Positions 21,765 through 36,700 of a DNA stretch of 64,000 nt are shown here, one piece after another. A model generated the notes under the pieces. The model did no database searches, was not told the origin of the DNA, and saw only the letters and a program-made list of their open reading frames with translations. A program made the translations under genes and the position numbers. Numbering within the stretch: position 1 is the first letter of the stretch; every line of letters starts with the position of its first letter. Source of the stretch: Forficula auricularia (lineage: Eukaryota > Arthropoda > Insecta > Dermaptera > Forficulidae); the NCBI GenBank assembly GCA_024734495.1, contig JALMQS010000278.1, positions 806,001 to 870,000 on the forward strand, written 5' to 3'.

Positions 21765-21905
21765 AAGACCAGCATCCACAGATACCTTCGACTCCTACCC
21801 AATCCCTAAATCTCTTCTTATCTTCACGATACAAGGGCCACCGAGGACTACAGAGGTTGTACCTTCTTGGTGCAACTTCTTCTTGTTTCAATATCATTAT
21901 AAAAA
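21765..21905 (+). mobile_element. LINE 3'-end fragment
   Basis: ATCCACAGATACCTTCGACT, then GGGCCACCGAGGACT and TTGGTGCAACTTCTTCTTG, match the 3' end of the non-LTR fragment at 30115-30612, where the upstream reverse-transcriptase C-terminus is still recognisable. Confidence 0.6.
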
Positions 21906-22609
21906 ATAATTTAATATATTCTTAAAAATTACCAATCAGATCAATAGATCAAATTATTAAAAGTAAATACTTTAAATTTCAACTAGATAGATTCAACCTA
22001 AAACATATCGTGGGCTTAGAGTGTAAAGCTGCTAACTCCATTTTTTATCAAATATGAAATATTAATGCTGCTAGAAAGAAAAGAGATGCAGCATCGTCCA
22101 AGTAAATCTGCTACTTAAAATTACGACCGTAAGTTGTAGAAAAAAATATTTTTTCCATAACAATATTATATTTTGTTTGTTTTTTCTCTCCCCTGTAAAA
22201 TTTCCTTGTTGTGAGTTAGCAGGTTTACTCTCTAAGGCGACGATATGGATTATTACACTTTTATTAAGAAAATTAATCGTTCTGTAATTAGATTTTCTTC
22301 AAAAAATGACATTTTGATTACAACTATTTCTATAAGAATCCCATTATCAGAATTATTGGAAAAAATTCTAGCATTATGATGAGGCATGAGATCTAAAGTT
22401 CTCTAGAACTAGTCACAAGCCTTAATAAAAATATAATAAACAAATATTTAGACCTTCCTCCTCACTAGAAATGCTACAAGAATATAGGATTGTCTGTGTA
22501 AATGCCATAAATAAATTTCACTAGGTTGTAATACGCATTGTAGGCTGTGGAAATTGCACCCTAGAAGTCGGTTTCAATATAATTAATTGAATTTGGATAC
22601 TGTGTAAAC
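21906..22609. other. Non-coding stretch, no gene seen
   Basis: AT-rich sequence without a long frame or defined repeat ends. Confidence 0.35.
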
Positions 22610-22761
22610 CGAGAGGTGAACCGCGATTCGAATTTAGTGTAGACGTCTTTGGAATTATTTTGGAATTCATTAGATAATGCCCCTTCATCTATTGTCTTCT
22701 ACTTGGAAATGAAAGTGGAAGTGGAAGTAGGTGTACACGACATTACGCAGTTCACCCCTCG
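22610..22761. mobile_element. hAT-like MITE, family M8, copy 1
   Basis: Terminal inverted repeats CGAGAGGTGAACCGCG and the reverse complement of GTTCACCCCTCG. It is flanked by GTGTAAAC (22602-22609) and ATGTAAAC (22762-22769), an 8-bp duplication with one mismatch. About 152 bp and non-coding; inverted relative to copies 2 and 3. Confidence 0.8.
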
Positions 22762-22779
22762 ATGTAAACTAACAAGGCC

Positions 22780-23170
22780 TTATTTTAAATTCATAATATA
22801 AGAGTTTTGATATTCTTTTTATATAAGGATTAAAAATTAAAACAAAGATTTTTAAATAAAATTTGTTCAAGTTACATTTATTGAAATACATATATAAAAT
22901 CCAAATTTACAGTAAAACCTGTTAAAAGTGGAATATAAATAAATTTGAAATTTCATTCTGGAATACCAAAATGGCTGTAGAGTTAACAGAATTAAACTAT
23001 GAGAAATACAAAACAAATAATCACAGATAATTGCACGTATAAATATATATTAATTTATCTTATAAATAATAATGGATAAACTCGGAATGTTTTAATATTA
23101 ATGAGATAAAATATAAAAAATAAATAGAAAAAAAGAACAACATTAAAATAAACAATTATTTTTTACATAA
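22780..23170. other. AT-rich non-coding stretch
   Basis: Very AT-rich; no gene or repeat boundary recognised. Confidence 0.35.
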
Positions 23171-23172
23171 TA

Positions 23173-24238
23173 TTAGGATGTCCCATAAGTTTCTTTCCCT
23201 TTTTTGATACGAAATGAATACACGATATTTGTTGTTTGAGGTTGATTTATTGTGTTATAATATGAACCGTTCAGCTCTATTAACCTCTTCCATCTCTCAG
23301 GAAGCCTCATTATTCCCTCTTTCCAAAATTGTTGAGGCTCACTTGCAAAATATTCATCAAGGTGCGTTTTTATTTAGCTTACGATTTAAGACATTTACCA
23401 TGGAGATAATTTTTTAACGAGAGAAACAAGTAATAATCGGATGGAACAAGGTCTGGAGAGTAAGGAGGATGAGATAGAACATTTCAATCAAACTGTAATA
23501 GTTGGATTGGGAGGTTCTATCTCATCCTCCGAACTCCCCAGACCTTGCTCCATCCGATTTTTACTTGTTTCTCTCGTTAAAAAATTCTCTCCAAATGTCT
23601 CAAATCCGTAAGCAAAATAAAAACGCAGAGAAACAAGTAATAATCGGATGGAGCAAGGTCTGGAGAGTAAGGAGGATGAGATAGAACATTTCAATCAAAC
23701 TGTAATAGTTGGATTGGGAGGTTCTATCTCATCCTCCGAACTCCCCAGACCTTGCTCCATCCGATTTTTACTTGTTTCTCTCGTTAAAAAATTCTCCATC
23801 GCATGTCTCAAATCCGAAGGCAAAATAAAAACGCAGAGAAACAAGTAATAATCGGATGGAGCAAGGTCTGGAGAGTAAGGAGGATGAGATAGAACATTTC
23901 AATCAAACTGTAATAGTTGGATTGGGAGGTTCTATCTCATCCTCCGAACTCCCCAGTCCTTGCTCCATCCGATTTTTACTTGTTTCTCTAGTTAAAAAAT
24001 TCTCTCCATGGCAAATGTCTCAAATCCGTAGGCAAAATAAAAACGCAGCTTGATGAATATTTTGCAAGTAAGCCTCAACAATTTTGGAAAGAGGGCATAA
24101 TGAGGCTTCCTGAAAGATTGAAGAAGTTAATAGAGCAGAACGGTTCATATTATAACACAATAAATCAACCTCAAACAACAAATATCGTGTATTCATTTCG
24201 GATAAAAAAAAGGAAGAAAAACTTATGGGACATCCTAA
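23173..24238. mobile_element. Mariner-derived foldback with three tandem hairpins
   Basis: Ends TTAGGATGTCCCATAAGTTT and its reverse complement, with TA on both sides, mark a mariner. Arms of about 250 bp carry the transposase C-terminus in opposite directions; the right arm reads FWKEGIMRLPERLKKLIEQ, a diverged mariner ending. Between them lie three head-to-tail units of about 207 bp (anchors at 23431, 23638 and 23846), each itself a hairpin of about 60-bp arms containing SHPPNSPDLAPSDF-type transposase sequence. No intact transposase remains. Confidence 0.82.
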
Positions 24239-24746
24239 TATATATGTATATTTGTATAGTAATGGTCAATATACCATATATATATATTTCTTCTCTCGTT
24301 TCCGAACCTGGGGAGTGTTCACAGGGGTGGTTTCCAATTCCCTCCCCTGGATTTTTTTATTAATCTTGCATTTTTGACAAAGATGAAAATTATTCTGGCT
24401 GAATCAAGATTCGATGCCGAGTAAACTCGAATCGAAATTGAACGCTCTAGTCAGTTCACTACCGGCGTTTCCATTAAATATATATTTTATTCATATTCAC
24501 AACATAAAATGTTCCATTTTATCTCTACTTACACCGGATAAGTTACTTAAAAATATAAAAATAGAGTGCATGTGTGTGTGGAATGAGATATTTACAACTT
24601 CGCAGAAATATATAAAATATACAAAAATATACATTTTCAAGCTTTCACTTGGCAAATGCTTTAAAGAAATAAGAATTATTTTATATATAAATTCATTAGG
24701 ACATGTTCTTATTTCCTTTACAATCAGTTATTAATACACGATATTA
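24239..24746. other. Region downstream of Clock (3' UTR)
   Basis: On the Clock strand this follows the stop codon. A possible polyadenylation hexamer AATAAA (minus strand, 24486-24491) lies about 255 nt after the stop. No other gene is visible. Confidence 0.4.
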
Positions 24747-27700
24747 TTATTGTGAATTATGATGGCCGTGGCTTGGCGAGGCAAACAGAAGCTGAGTTTG
24801 TTGTTGGGCCATTTGAAAGACCATTCCATCTTCAGGGTTTTGTAATTGAATATTATTAACCTGCAAATTCAAAATATTTGTAAAAATATTAAATTATAGG
24901 AAGTGGCGTTAAAGCTACGGGAGAGCAACTCAAGTTTAGAGATCTAAATTTTAGACAATATATAAAAAAAAATTATATGCTATTCAAAAAGTTTTAAGAT
25001 TTTTTTTAAACGACCTCAGGCTCATAAAACTTTTTGTCCCTATATAAGTTTTTGGATTTATATGAATTGTCTAAATTTAAATGCTTGAACAATTAACAGT
25101 TTTTTTACATGAAATTCCCCTTTATTTTAGTTTTGCTACTAATAAAAATGCATCTTTGGTTGGGATTTATGTTTTTACTTTACCATACAGGGTATGGTGA
25201 CAAGTATTGTAATCGTGCATGAAAAAACTGTTTTTTTCCTTCTTTTTTTCGAAATATCTCAAAAACGGTTGAAACCATTTTGATTAAATAAATTGAGCGA
25301 ATCCATGGCATTTCGGTCTACAAAAAAGCCCTAATAAGTGAACATCGAAAAAATTATATTTTTCGAGATAATAATTGTTTTGTCAAAATGTCTGTTAGTC
25401 TGTCTGTTAGTCTGGTTGTTAGTTAACATAGTCTGTGCGTTACCAAATTTTGTGGACGAGCTAGCTCAAAAACAAGTGTGAATATCAAAACTAAATTTCA
25501 CAGATAGTTTTGGTCCATTGAGATTACGAGCTGATTAGATTTTGGTGCATATCGACCCAAAATTAACGAGGGTGGAGGGGGTTAAAATTAAAAATCTAGG
25601 CCATTTGAGCAAATTCAACCAAATTTTGTATACATAATCAGTGGATCCACAGTAATCTAAAAATGCAAAAACTAACCCTCCTCCCCTACATGATTATAAA
25701 TAATTTTATTAAATATTAAATATAAGTTAGGGGCCAGGTTGTATGGTAAAGTCAAGTGGATGGCCACATCAGAACACGTCAGCTTATTTTTAATCGACGC
25801 GAATTTTCGTCCTCTTTAATTTACTATAGGACGGTTATTTACAAAATATGACTGTTTTCTATATTATGAAAATTTTCTGAATATATTATCAAAATCTACA
25901 AACTAAATAAATTTTAATATTTTTGTAATTTATAAATTACCTGATTCGGGTCAACTAAAACAGGGGTATTTTGATTGGGTACCATAGGAGCTGTTGTCGT
26001 ACTACTCACTGTGGCAGGGGTTGAATATGGCAAAGAAACCTATAAAGCAAATCTCATTATTATACATTTTAATTGATATATAACTATATATATGTAAGTA
26101 TACATTTAATTGTAAAGGAGGAAGCATTCCATAGCGTGCCATGAATAATTGTTCAGATACTCGTCTCAATTCTTCTTGTTGAGCTACAATGAGCTGTTGA
26201 AGTTCTTCATGTTTTCGCTGAAGTTGTTCTTGAATTTGGTCTTGTGTGCTTAAAGTAGCTGGAATCGGAAAAGTAGGCTGGACTGGTATTGCTGGGACAT
26301 ATTGGCAAGGATTCGATTGAACCACCATCTGCTCGTTAAAAGCGGAAGTAGAAGAAGGAAGTTTACTCCTCTCAGGTTGAAGTTGTTGATGATGAAGAAG
26401 AGGTTGTTGTTGTTGTTGAAGATGTTTCTAGAATACAATTATGGTCATTAAAATTTGAATGGCATGTTTTTCCAATCAAAATCAAAATAAAATTAATAAT
26501 CAATTAATGACTATCAATATAGGGGTAGGTTATAAAAAAAATATTAAAATTTATAACTTCGGAGGATAATCTTTAGAAAAAATAAATATTAAAGTTTCAC
26601 TAGTGGCAAAAATCACGATAAGAGGTGACATCTATTCGTAGTATATAGAATAATTACATGTAATAGAATAGGAAATTCACCACCCTGGGAGAAAGTTATT
26701 GGGGAAATAATTTCCATTCTGCAATGCATTTACTTCAATGTTAACTAGCCACCCTGATTTTCGTTAATTAATGAAGAGAGGTTTTTATTTATTAATATAA
26801 AGATAAATCAAAATATATCACTATAATATTATATCTTATAATATTATAATAAATAATTTCAATCCGAAATTGAAGATCGGGCCACATTTAGCCAAAAATA
26901 TTTTACTTGGCTCGATCCCTTGTAGATATTCTTTTCTACTGGATGATAGGTTAAAACAATAACTATTTACTATATCCATAGCGTATAAAGTAAATTAAGT
27001 AATAGTTCGGGTTATTCACCTTCGTCAAGTTCAAATATGGTTCAAAAATATGTTGACATGAATAGAATAATTTAAGTAATCAATAAGGTCCATTTTTAGA
27101 ACAAGATGATTTTCTCAGATAATTATTATATTATTGTTTTATAATTATTATAAGTAAGAATTTAAGGGCGTGTGGCGCAGAGACCCAGGTTGTACAAGAG
27201 ATTCTACGAATATCCACCAAATATATTAAAAGTACATATATATTCCAATTATCCTCAGGAGATTCTTAGAATATTTGCACCAGAAAAATTCTTGGACGAA
27301 TCTTCTAGGAATATCCTTTGGTGGATAATCTAAGGATGTTCAACTAAGAATTTTCTAGTAAATTGAATTAAATGTCCTACAGGAATATTTTAGTTCTAAG
27401 AAAATTCCCAGAATATCTACGAAGATTAAAAGATTATTCACAGTATATTCCAATGTCCAGAAAAGATATTATCAGAATATTTATAGATTATTCTTGTGCT
27501 ACCTGGGGAGACAGTCTTCTTATGAAATCACTTCAAAAGCTCTTGAAATTAGGTGCCGAAATGTTCTGCATTCTGAGGAAAATGTCCCATTAAAAATATC
27601 ATCATGATGGTTTTCCCCATAACTTTTATAAAGATAATAAACAACCCAACCAGTAAAGCATCAGATGATCATCATGTTAATAATGTATCATGTATGAATA

Positions 27701-30700
27701 GTAGTCAGCCCAAAAGCTGGTTTGATCCTTTTCAGTTCCACTATTAGCAAAAATCGAGGGGTGAACCGCGACCTAAAATCGTGTACACCTACTTCCACTT
27801 CCACTTTAATTTCCAAGTAGAAGACAATAGATAGATAACAATAGATTATCTAATAAAATCCAAATAATTCCAAAGACGGTGTACACCTAATTCCATTCGC
27901 GGTTCACCCCTCGGCAAAAATGAACAGGTTTACTACTAGAGAACATGGGGTCTAAGATGCTTTCCTGAATGGGCTAGAGATCCCTATCTCAGCCACTTTC
28001 ATTCTATCAGTCATCAAATCACTCTAGTATGGAACATAAAAGCAACAATTTACTGTAGCCCTTACCAAACCAATATTGTGGATTGTAAGTACTACACAGA
28101 TATCAATGGATATGTTTTGATATTTATGGAAATAAATATATTGAATAATTGGGAAATAAATTATCAGTAAAAATCAAAGAAATTAAAGATAAAATTACCA
28201 CTGAAGAAGCTGTTAATTGTGATTGCCTAGATCCGGGAGAATCTGCTGACATGGATGTTGAATCCGAACCTGGACCAGGTATATAAGCTCTGGAATGTCC
28301 CTTACTACCCGATGGAGAACTTGCTGCTTCTTTTGTTACAGATCTTTTGCATACTAAATACATAAAATTTCGTTAGTTTTTATTCTAAAATTATTGTAAT
28401 GCAAAAGAAATTAATAATACCTGATGATTTGGAAGACCATGGACTGGATAAAACTGTATGCGAGAGAGGAGTTGTGCTAGGTTGAAGACTCTCATCACTT
28501 TTTTCTTTATCTTTAGTGCTTGACATTTCTGTTTCATTTTTAAACAGTTGTTTCATAACATCAACATAACTGAAAAATAAAATAAAATATACATTTTTTG
28601 ACAAAAAATTTAATTTTATAAATTTAATAAATAGGTAAATTTAATAAACGTTTTGAGATTATTTTTATAAAACTGTATTTTTTAAAAATATACATAATAA
28701 AATATGTTAGAATAAGATGGTAAATATTAAATTTCCCTTAAGGTAGTTGTTCCACCAAATGGGTTTTCTTAGGATTTTTTTGAAATTTAGACAGATTATT
28801 ATTTAAATACTTCTGCATCGATTAGTGGCAAGACGAAATTTATGAACAATATACATAGTTCCGGAGATATTAAATTTCAAAAATAGTTTTTCAGACTCTT
28901 ATACATTGCACTATACGGGATATCGGAAAGTTTACATACATATTTGATTATAATTAAGAAACCCTTCTTACCATTTATATAAAAAACTAAACCAACATAA
29001 AACAATAACCAATACATATTTTGATTCATAGTTACAACACAGTTTCTGAGATAATAATGAATAAACAATGAAAAATGTATAAAAAAAATTTACAGTAAAA
29101 ACAATTTGGCAACAGCACATTTATTTAAACAGTGAAAGATGTATAAAGAGCCGCTAGATTTTTTCAAAATTATAATTTTCATAAGGTGTAGGCGTTGATT
29201 ATATTTGTTAAAAAATAACAAAACGATTTTTATAAAAAAATTTTAACTTTTAAAATGTATTTTATCTGTCATTTTAATATAAAAAATATTCAATCTCTTA
29301 CAATGGTGCCAGATTTGTCAAACGAGCACGGCATTGGCTAGAATCGGTACATAAACAGCAAAAAGTTTTGGGCTTATGAATTATTAATCTTTATTGTCTG
29401 TTCTATATACTCTTTTTGGTAGTATTGTCGCGAAACAACTACCTTAATACACTATCTATAAAAAAACGTAGCATTTCATATTTTTAGGTTTTCGGATTTT
29501 AATTTTATAATATTTATTTTTAAGCATAGATAATCCATACAAATTATTTAAATGATCATTTTAAGAACAATTTATCTAAATTTTTATTAATCTATTGTTA
29601 GAAAATATAAATTTTGTCAATATTTTTTGTTCTAATAAAATTATTTTTAATAAACATTTTTATTGTTGGTCTTCTATATACATAGTTGTTACAACTCTTC
29701 TATTTCTTTACTTTAATTGAATTTAAAAAGAATTGGCTAGTTTAAGGCAAAAGGAAACTGGAAGATGGACCAAGTTTTTGTGCTAGCATGTTGGGTGTTT
29801 ATGTTTTTACCATTCAGAGGATCTAGCAAAGATACAAAATTTGGTCCTTGCTCTAGAATGCCAGAATCAGGCCGTAAAAATTGAATTATTTGAATTTTTG
29901 AGTCTGAAACATTAGAAAGAGTAATTCCACTTGAGTGGGTAATTTTTTTTTATATAATTATATTGATGCAAGAAAATGTTGCATCAGAAAGGTGCAACCT
30001 CTATAATCTGGGATGGAGCCTTGCATCGATAAAAGGAGAAGAAATTTCAAGGAATGGATCAGAGTTAAAATAACTGAATGCGGGTCTTGAAAAACTGAAG
30101 ACTGTTACTCTTTAAATGGTAAAGACATTAACAGCCAAGTCGCGATTCAGAAGCGAGGAATTAAAATAATAGGAGACCCGGCCCTGACTAACTCACTTGA
30201 CTCCCTGGCTCACCGAAGAACCGTTTCTGCCCTTTCCCTGTACTACAGATACTATCATGGTGTCTGGTCAGTCGAGCTGAAATCAATTATCCCCGCTAAA
30301 GCCCTCTTTACGAGAAAAGGTTTTCGAATGCTCAGCACCCCTTAGCTGTCAAATTGGATAAAAATCGAACAAGCGCTTTCGCCAACTCTTTTATCCCTAT
30401 GACCTCCAGAGACTGGAACTCGCTCCTTGCCACCATCTTTCATGCGAATTATAACCTTAAGCTGTTTAAGACCCGTATCCACAGATACCTTCGACCCCTG
30501 CCCAGCCCATAAAATTCTTCCCTTCTTCTTTTCTCGATGGAGGGGCCAACCCTGGCCTTTAGGGGATACACTTTTTTGGTGTAACTCCTTCTCTCATCAT
30601 TTTCATTAAAAAAAGTCTCCTGCAAGATAACTTTGTTTATTTTTCGGCTTATAAAATTTTTAGAATTTTTGACACATTTTGAACTTTTAATTGATTTTCC

Positions 30701-33700
30701 TCAACAGGTTTGAGTACTATTGCAAAATTTCTTGCAGCTTTTAATTTAAATTTTACATGTCAGAATCAATCGTTAAATTTATTTTTTAAAGTTATGTAAA
30801 TTAATGAATGAATAAATGATATCTTGTACCTCACTACTCGATGTGTGCAGACAATAAATTCAGGTTTAGAATTCCATTGATGATATGTTATATAAAATCT
30901 TGTTTGAAGCCAAATCCATTGTTGTCCTTTAGTTAAAAAACGATAATAGCAAGAGGTGCCTTCGCCTTTTTGCATTACTGTAAAATTTCAAAAATGAAAA
31001 TATGAATAATATAGTATAAAAGTATATTCGATGTGGGAATTTTAGGTAAAAGACTTTCCTTGTAAATTTTCAATAAAACCAATATTTTATATTTCTTTGG
31101 CTAGTTTTGAAAAATGTTATTACTATTTTTAAGAGTAATTGAAAGTAGTGTATTTAAATAGGGTCCCAATATTTAGTTATTATAAAATATTTGATGAATT
31201 TATTAAACATTTATAGATCATCTTATAATATATAGGAATGTAATAGGTGTACAAATAAGTTTCCGCCGTTTGACAAAGTTGGTCCCACCAGTAAGTTATG
31301 ATTAAAATTGTCAGAATAAAAACTTAATTATCGTAAGATTGTATATTTGCCAACAACATAACCTTGAAATCTTAGTGAATTTTCATCAGTATATTATATT
31401 TTTTGTGTGCGAAAATTTCGAGTTTTGAGCCAAATAAACGTCATTTGCGGGAACTTTTGATTTAGTTCTTCAATTTGAAAAAATCTGCAGCTGAGGAGCA
31501 TCGATTGCTTGTAGAAGCATATGGTGAGGTTGCCTTAAGTGACAGAAGTTGCCGTGAGTCGTTTTAAAAGTTTAAGAAGGGTGAATTTGACATCAAAGAC
31601 AAAGAACTTAGCGGAAGGCCGAAACTGTACGAAGACGCGGAATTGAAAGCATTATCGGACTAAGATTCGTGGCAAAGGCTAGAACTTGCACATACATTAG
31701 GAGTGACTCAACAAGCAATTTCACATCGGTTGAAATCATTGGGAATGATTAAAAAACAAGGAAATCATATGAACTGACGCCGAGAAACATTGAACGCCGA
31801 TTTTCCACAAAACCGGTCAAAACCTATTTGGAAACACTCAATTGGAAAGTTTTACCCCACCCGATAGATTTACCAGACATTGTTCCTTCTGATGTCCACT
31901 TGTTTCGATCGATGGCGCATGGCCTGTCTCAGCAGCACTTCCCATTATATGAAGATACCAAAAATTGGGTCGATTCGTGGATACCCTTAAAAGATGAAGA
32001 ATTCTTCCGAAGCGGAATCCATATGCTGCCAGAAAGATGGGAAAATGTAGTGGCAAGCGATGGACAATACTTCGATAAAACTTAAGGTTGCGTTCTTTCA
32101 CAATAAATGCCCAATTTTTGATTAAAAACGGCGGAAACTTATTTGTACACCTTATAGGTATTTAAAATTATATAAAAGTATTTAGGGGATAAGCTCTCGA
32201 TAGCCATGTTATTATATCAATGACTGTCTTCTGTTTAAAAAAAAAACTTTGTCCAATAATCCTGACAGTCCGTTCTGTAAACGTTTAAGGGATTAGTTAA
32301 ATGATCTAGAAAGGGATAAATAGTTCGATGAGTTGGTCGTCAAGAATGCCAGACTAAAAACATTCTCCAAAAATCGTTGTTAGAAATACATAGCTGTAGC
32401 AGTTCTGAAGGTGAGTGGCTGCCCTTGGTCCATGAACCCGCAGGAGTCCACAGAATCTCAAGCCAAGATATTAAAATATTATTCTATATTTAATTTGGAT
32501 AAAAAATTTTAATTGAAAAAATCTTAATTTTTATTGAGTCTCCCGTGCACATTTTGACAGTCAAATCAACTGGTGTGTGCACTAAACGACTTTCTCTTTC
32601 AGTATCGTCTTTGAAATCATCCCTCCAATTTTCCCATTTCAAATTAAACATCCCACAGTGTTTCAATAGAGGTAAAAAAAATGCACATCACAAACTTGTG
32701 ATACTAGATAAGCACAATGAGTTTTAAAAAATCGTGAGCATCCTTTTTTTTTGAGGAAAAAAATAAATAATAGATAAAAACCACCTCAACCATCAAGTAA
32801 AGAAGTACAAGAGGTATGTCAATTTTGATCAAAAGCTTATCAAACCGGCACTGGCTGATACGTAGCTTAAGTTACAAATTTTGTTTTGTGCCTTACTGAT
32901 GTTGAGATAGAGCAGTAGCAACAGACACTCATAGCAATGAATTTTCAGGTTAGTTTTGGCTCTGATGCCCACTCAGTTTCTATATCGAATATTATCCCTT
33001 GAAGTTGTCCGAGGGAAATTAATTTTTATAGTTATAGAAGATTTCGAAAAGTAGAACTCCTGAAAGTGAATACAATACTATACTTAAATCTGCTTCGCAA
33101 AGTGAAATTAAAAATTGTCTGAATACAAGATGGTCTGCTGATTAATTAAAAGATTGAAACTTAACATGTAGTCATTATGTATGATTGTTATGGATCTTAT
33201 AAATGGTATTGGTAAATTTATCAAATAAATAATATAAAGCTCTTTTTAGTTCTACTGCAGGTAACATCGAAATCTGGCATTGGAAAATGGGTTTAATTGG
33301 TTGTATAAAGTAACATTGAAAGTGAATTCGATATACTAAATGTTGCATCATCCGTAAACGAAATGTATTACTAAAGTTTAAGGAAAGCGGTGTTGGTTTA
33401 TAGTGAAACATATTAATCACAGGAATTATTTAACGAATTATAGTGATGTTTCACAAAGTGGAAATAAAATTAAAAAATAATTTAAAAGATTTTTTAATTA
33501 TATTTCCACTTTGTGAAACACCACTATAATTCGTTAAATAATTCATGTGAAATGTATTAAATTTATATCGAAGTGTTAGAATGATCCCACTCTTAGGGCG
33601 ATGAGGGGTTCTCTTCTGAATTTTGATACTTTTAATAGTAGAACATATAGGGCGGGTCAAAGTTAATGCAATGTAAAAAAAAAATTAAATAAAAACAAGG

Positions 33701-36700
33701 GATTTATCCCAAGTCAGTTAATGACCCGCCCTATGAAATTTTAACTGTAATTGTAAAATGGCACTTGTTAACGCCAATTAGTATTTGAATATAATATCTC
33801 AATTTATTCCAGTTCCGTTTAGCTTGAAAAACCAATTCAAAATTTTGAGCTATAAAACTGGTCGATTTTAAAAGACCCACATTGCAACACACGCATACAG
33901 CGACCCCTGGCAGGGGGTTTTGAGCGAAGAGTATCTCTCGTTGAATCGTTTCCGTCCTTTGCAAAATGCTTCTCTGTCAGGTAAAGAGCCCAAATTTTTT
34001 TTTATTACATTAAACCATATCAGAATCATCCTGTTTTCGTTTTCGAAAAGGATTGAATTCGCTTTAAATTCAGGGGTTCAATTGACCCTGAAATTACATT
34101 ATATTTCTTTGAGGCGCTGTATCAGAGCCGTTTAATATTCCACAAACATTATTTTCTTTGTTTCGATTTGCGAACAAGAAACATCTCTCTTACTGAAAGA
34201 GAAACAAACATCAGCCTATTTTAAGGTTGAATAAGGCACTACTATTCTGGTTAACCTTTTTATTTAATTAACAATCATCTCCTTGTTTTCAATTTGCCTT
34301 TTAATATTTCAAATTAAAAGGCCATTTTTTTGCAGATAATTATACTTGTACTTATAGGCAGGCCCGTGCCTGGCGGGTGTTCATTGCGTGCGGCGCACGC
34401 AGGCGTTCAAATAGCCAGGGATTTTTTTATGAGATTAAAATATGAAATTTGTAAAAAAAAATTTCAAATCATTTATAGTTTTTTTTTACAAATTTCATTA
34501 TTTTAATCTCATAAAAAATAAAAAAATCCCTGACGATTTGAACGCCTACGTGCGCCGCACGCAATGAACACCCACCAGGCACGGCCCTGCTTATAGGTAT
34601 CACGATTAAAATTGTGATCTGTTCATAACCTTATATAGCAGAAATTCAGTCCACAATTTCTGACTAAGAATTAAATATCTTCCTGTGAAAAAAGATATTT
34701 AAAATATATATAAAAATACAATCTTAAAGAGGTAACATACATGTAAATTCACGTAATACATGTAATTAATAAATTTTTTTATTCTTTTCTTTTTTTTTAA
34801 TCCAACACGCGTATACTGTATACCATATATTGATCAAATGTAACTTTCTGTCTGTAAGAGGAGGCCCCCTCCTGCGCGGCCCAATAAAGAAAATATGGCC
34901 ATCGAGTAGCGGTTTCAACTATGTATATACAAGGTAGATTGAAACATCAAATGATACTCACAGGCTTCATGACATATGACAACTTTTTCGAGGTCATCGA
35001 CATGATAATAATCATATCCAGATGTTCCCAAAACTTCGAAAGGAAGATATCCTATAATTGGGGGCGCCCTAGGAATAAATATAATAATTTTATGATTTAA
35101 ACACATTTTTAGAATATTTTATAATTAGTACTAAATAAATAACATGTTTACCTATGATCTAAAAATAAAAATTTCCATTCTAAACTATGTCTTGAAGTAA
35201 ATTCACTTTTAGTCGAGTCAACAATTGACATATCTCGTAATAAAAGAGGAGTATTCAGTCGTCCAGTACCAACAAATATTATTCTGAAATATATTTGATG
35301 TCATTATGATTCGTCTTAATTTGTTTTATTATATGTATAAAATTATTGGATTACCGTGTATCCGATTCACCAGTAAGGCTTCCAAAATTACTATTACTAA
35401 TATTATCTAGTTCTGTAGAGTCGACTTCAGGCCCTGATAAATTTAAAATATATAATTTTATTTTCAATTTTGATTAATAAAAAAATTGTCTATGAAATTT
35501 AACTTACGAAAATAGCCGTCAAATTGAACAGATTCATATATTAATTGATCTTTATTTTCTAGACCTCCTCTTTTTAAATGACAATTAAATGTTATTTGAG
35601 TTTCAAAAGAAAAATTGCATTTAAATTTAATTATAATAGTTTAATAAAATTTAATTGTTTAATATATATGTATGTAGGGAACCAATAATTTCAAAATTCA
35701 AGAATCTATTGAAGTAAATAAAGTATAAAATAAACGATATTTTATTATTAATAATACATTTTTATAGGGCCACCGATTCTTACACAAGAGATATTTTCTT
35801 GAAATTTTGCAGGAATAGATTTTAACGATGACATTACTATTTAAGCAAAATTCAACTATCCAAAATGGGAGAGGGGAGGGGGCAAAAAATTAAAATTCTA
35901 AAACTATTGCCGATCTGGACAAAATTTTACATAGATACTCTTTAGGAGGATGCGGAAGAATTGGACTAGCTTCGAAGATCAAAATATTATTGAATATTAA
36001 AGGAAATAATAGGCTTAAAATTTGTTCTAATTCCTTGTTAAATTAAAAAGATCATATTTTTCGTAACCTGGCCGAAAAAGAGGGTTTTGTGTTTTACCCG
36101 ATGTGCTTTATTATATTTTGTGTGACCTTGAAAATTTTGAAAGGTTCGATTTTGATTTTTGTTGAGAAGATTTTTTGAAATTTTATTTAAACATTTCATA
36201 TTTAACCATTAATATTTTTTGTCTATCTGAGTTTGGATTCAGATACTTCAATAGCCCAAAAAAGTACCATAAGATCGTAGAAAGGTTATTCTGATGACAA
36301 AATCTTTATATTTCAAAACGAAAAACTGATTCGATTTTTGGGTTTGTCTCTTCAGAATTTCTGGTTCATAAATGCAAAAAATATCTTTTATGATTTTTCA
36401 TTTTTATTTTTTTTTATTTTCACGCTAGATCGAAAAAGCATAAACAAGTGCTTCATGACATTCCTGCAACTCCCCCCTCACCATCATATGTAAAATTTGC
36501 AGAGAGCGTATTGAATCTTGGAAAAAGTTTTCACTTTAATTAAATTCCTCTAATTAAAAGGGATGTTAAAAATACTATAAGGAACCATTTTAAAAGGTTA
36601 TAAAGACTAGCTTTTTTAGCTGATTTTAAGGTAGTTGTTTCGCGACAATACTAGCAAAAAGTTAATGCTAGAATATATAGAACAGACAATAAGGATTCAT

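Noticed and set aside
23428..24000. Spaced near-identical units, considered as a CRISPR array
   Set aside because: Three 207-bp hairpin units of mariner sequence in an animal genome; no short repeats with unique spacers.
27180..27600. Imperfect inverted repeats around TATCCACCAAATAT and a 73-residue ORF
   Set aside because: Mirror match too short and degenerate to define an element; the ORF has no family signature.
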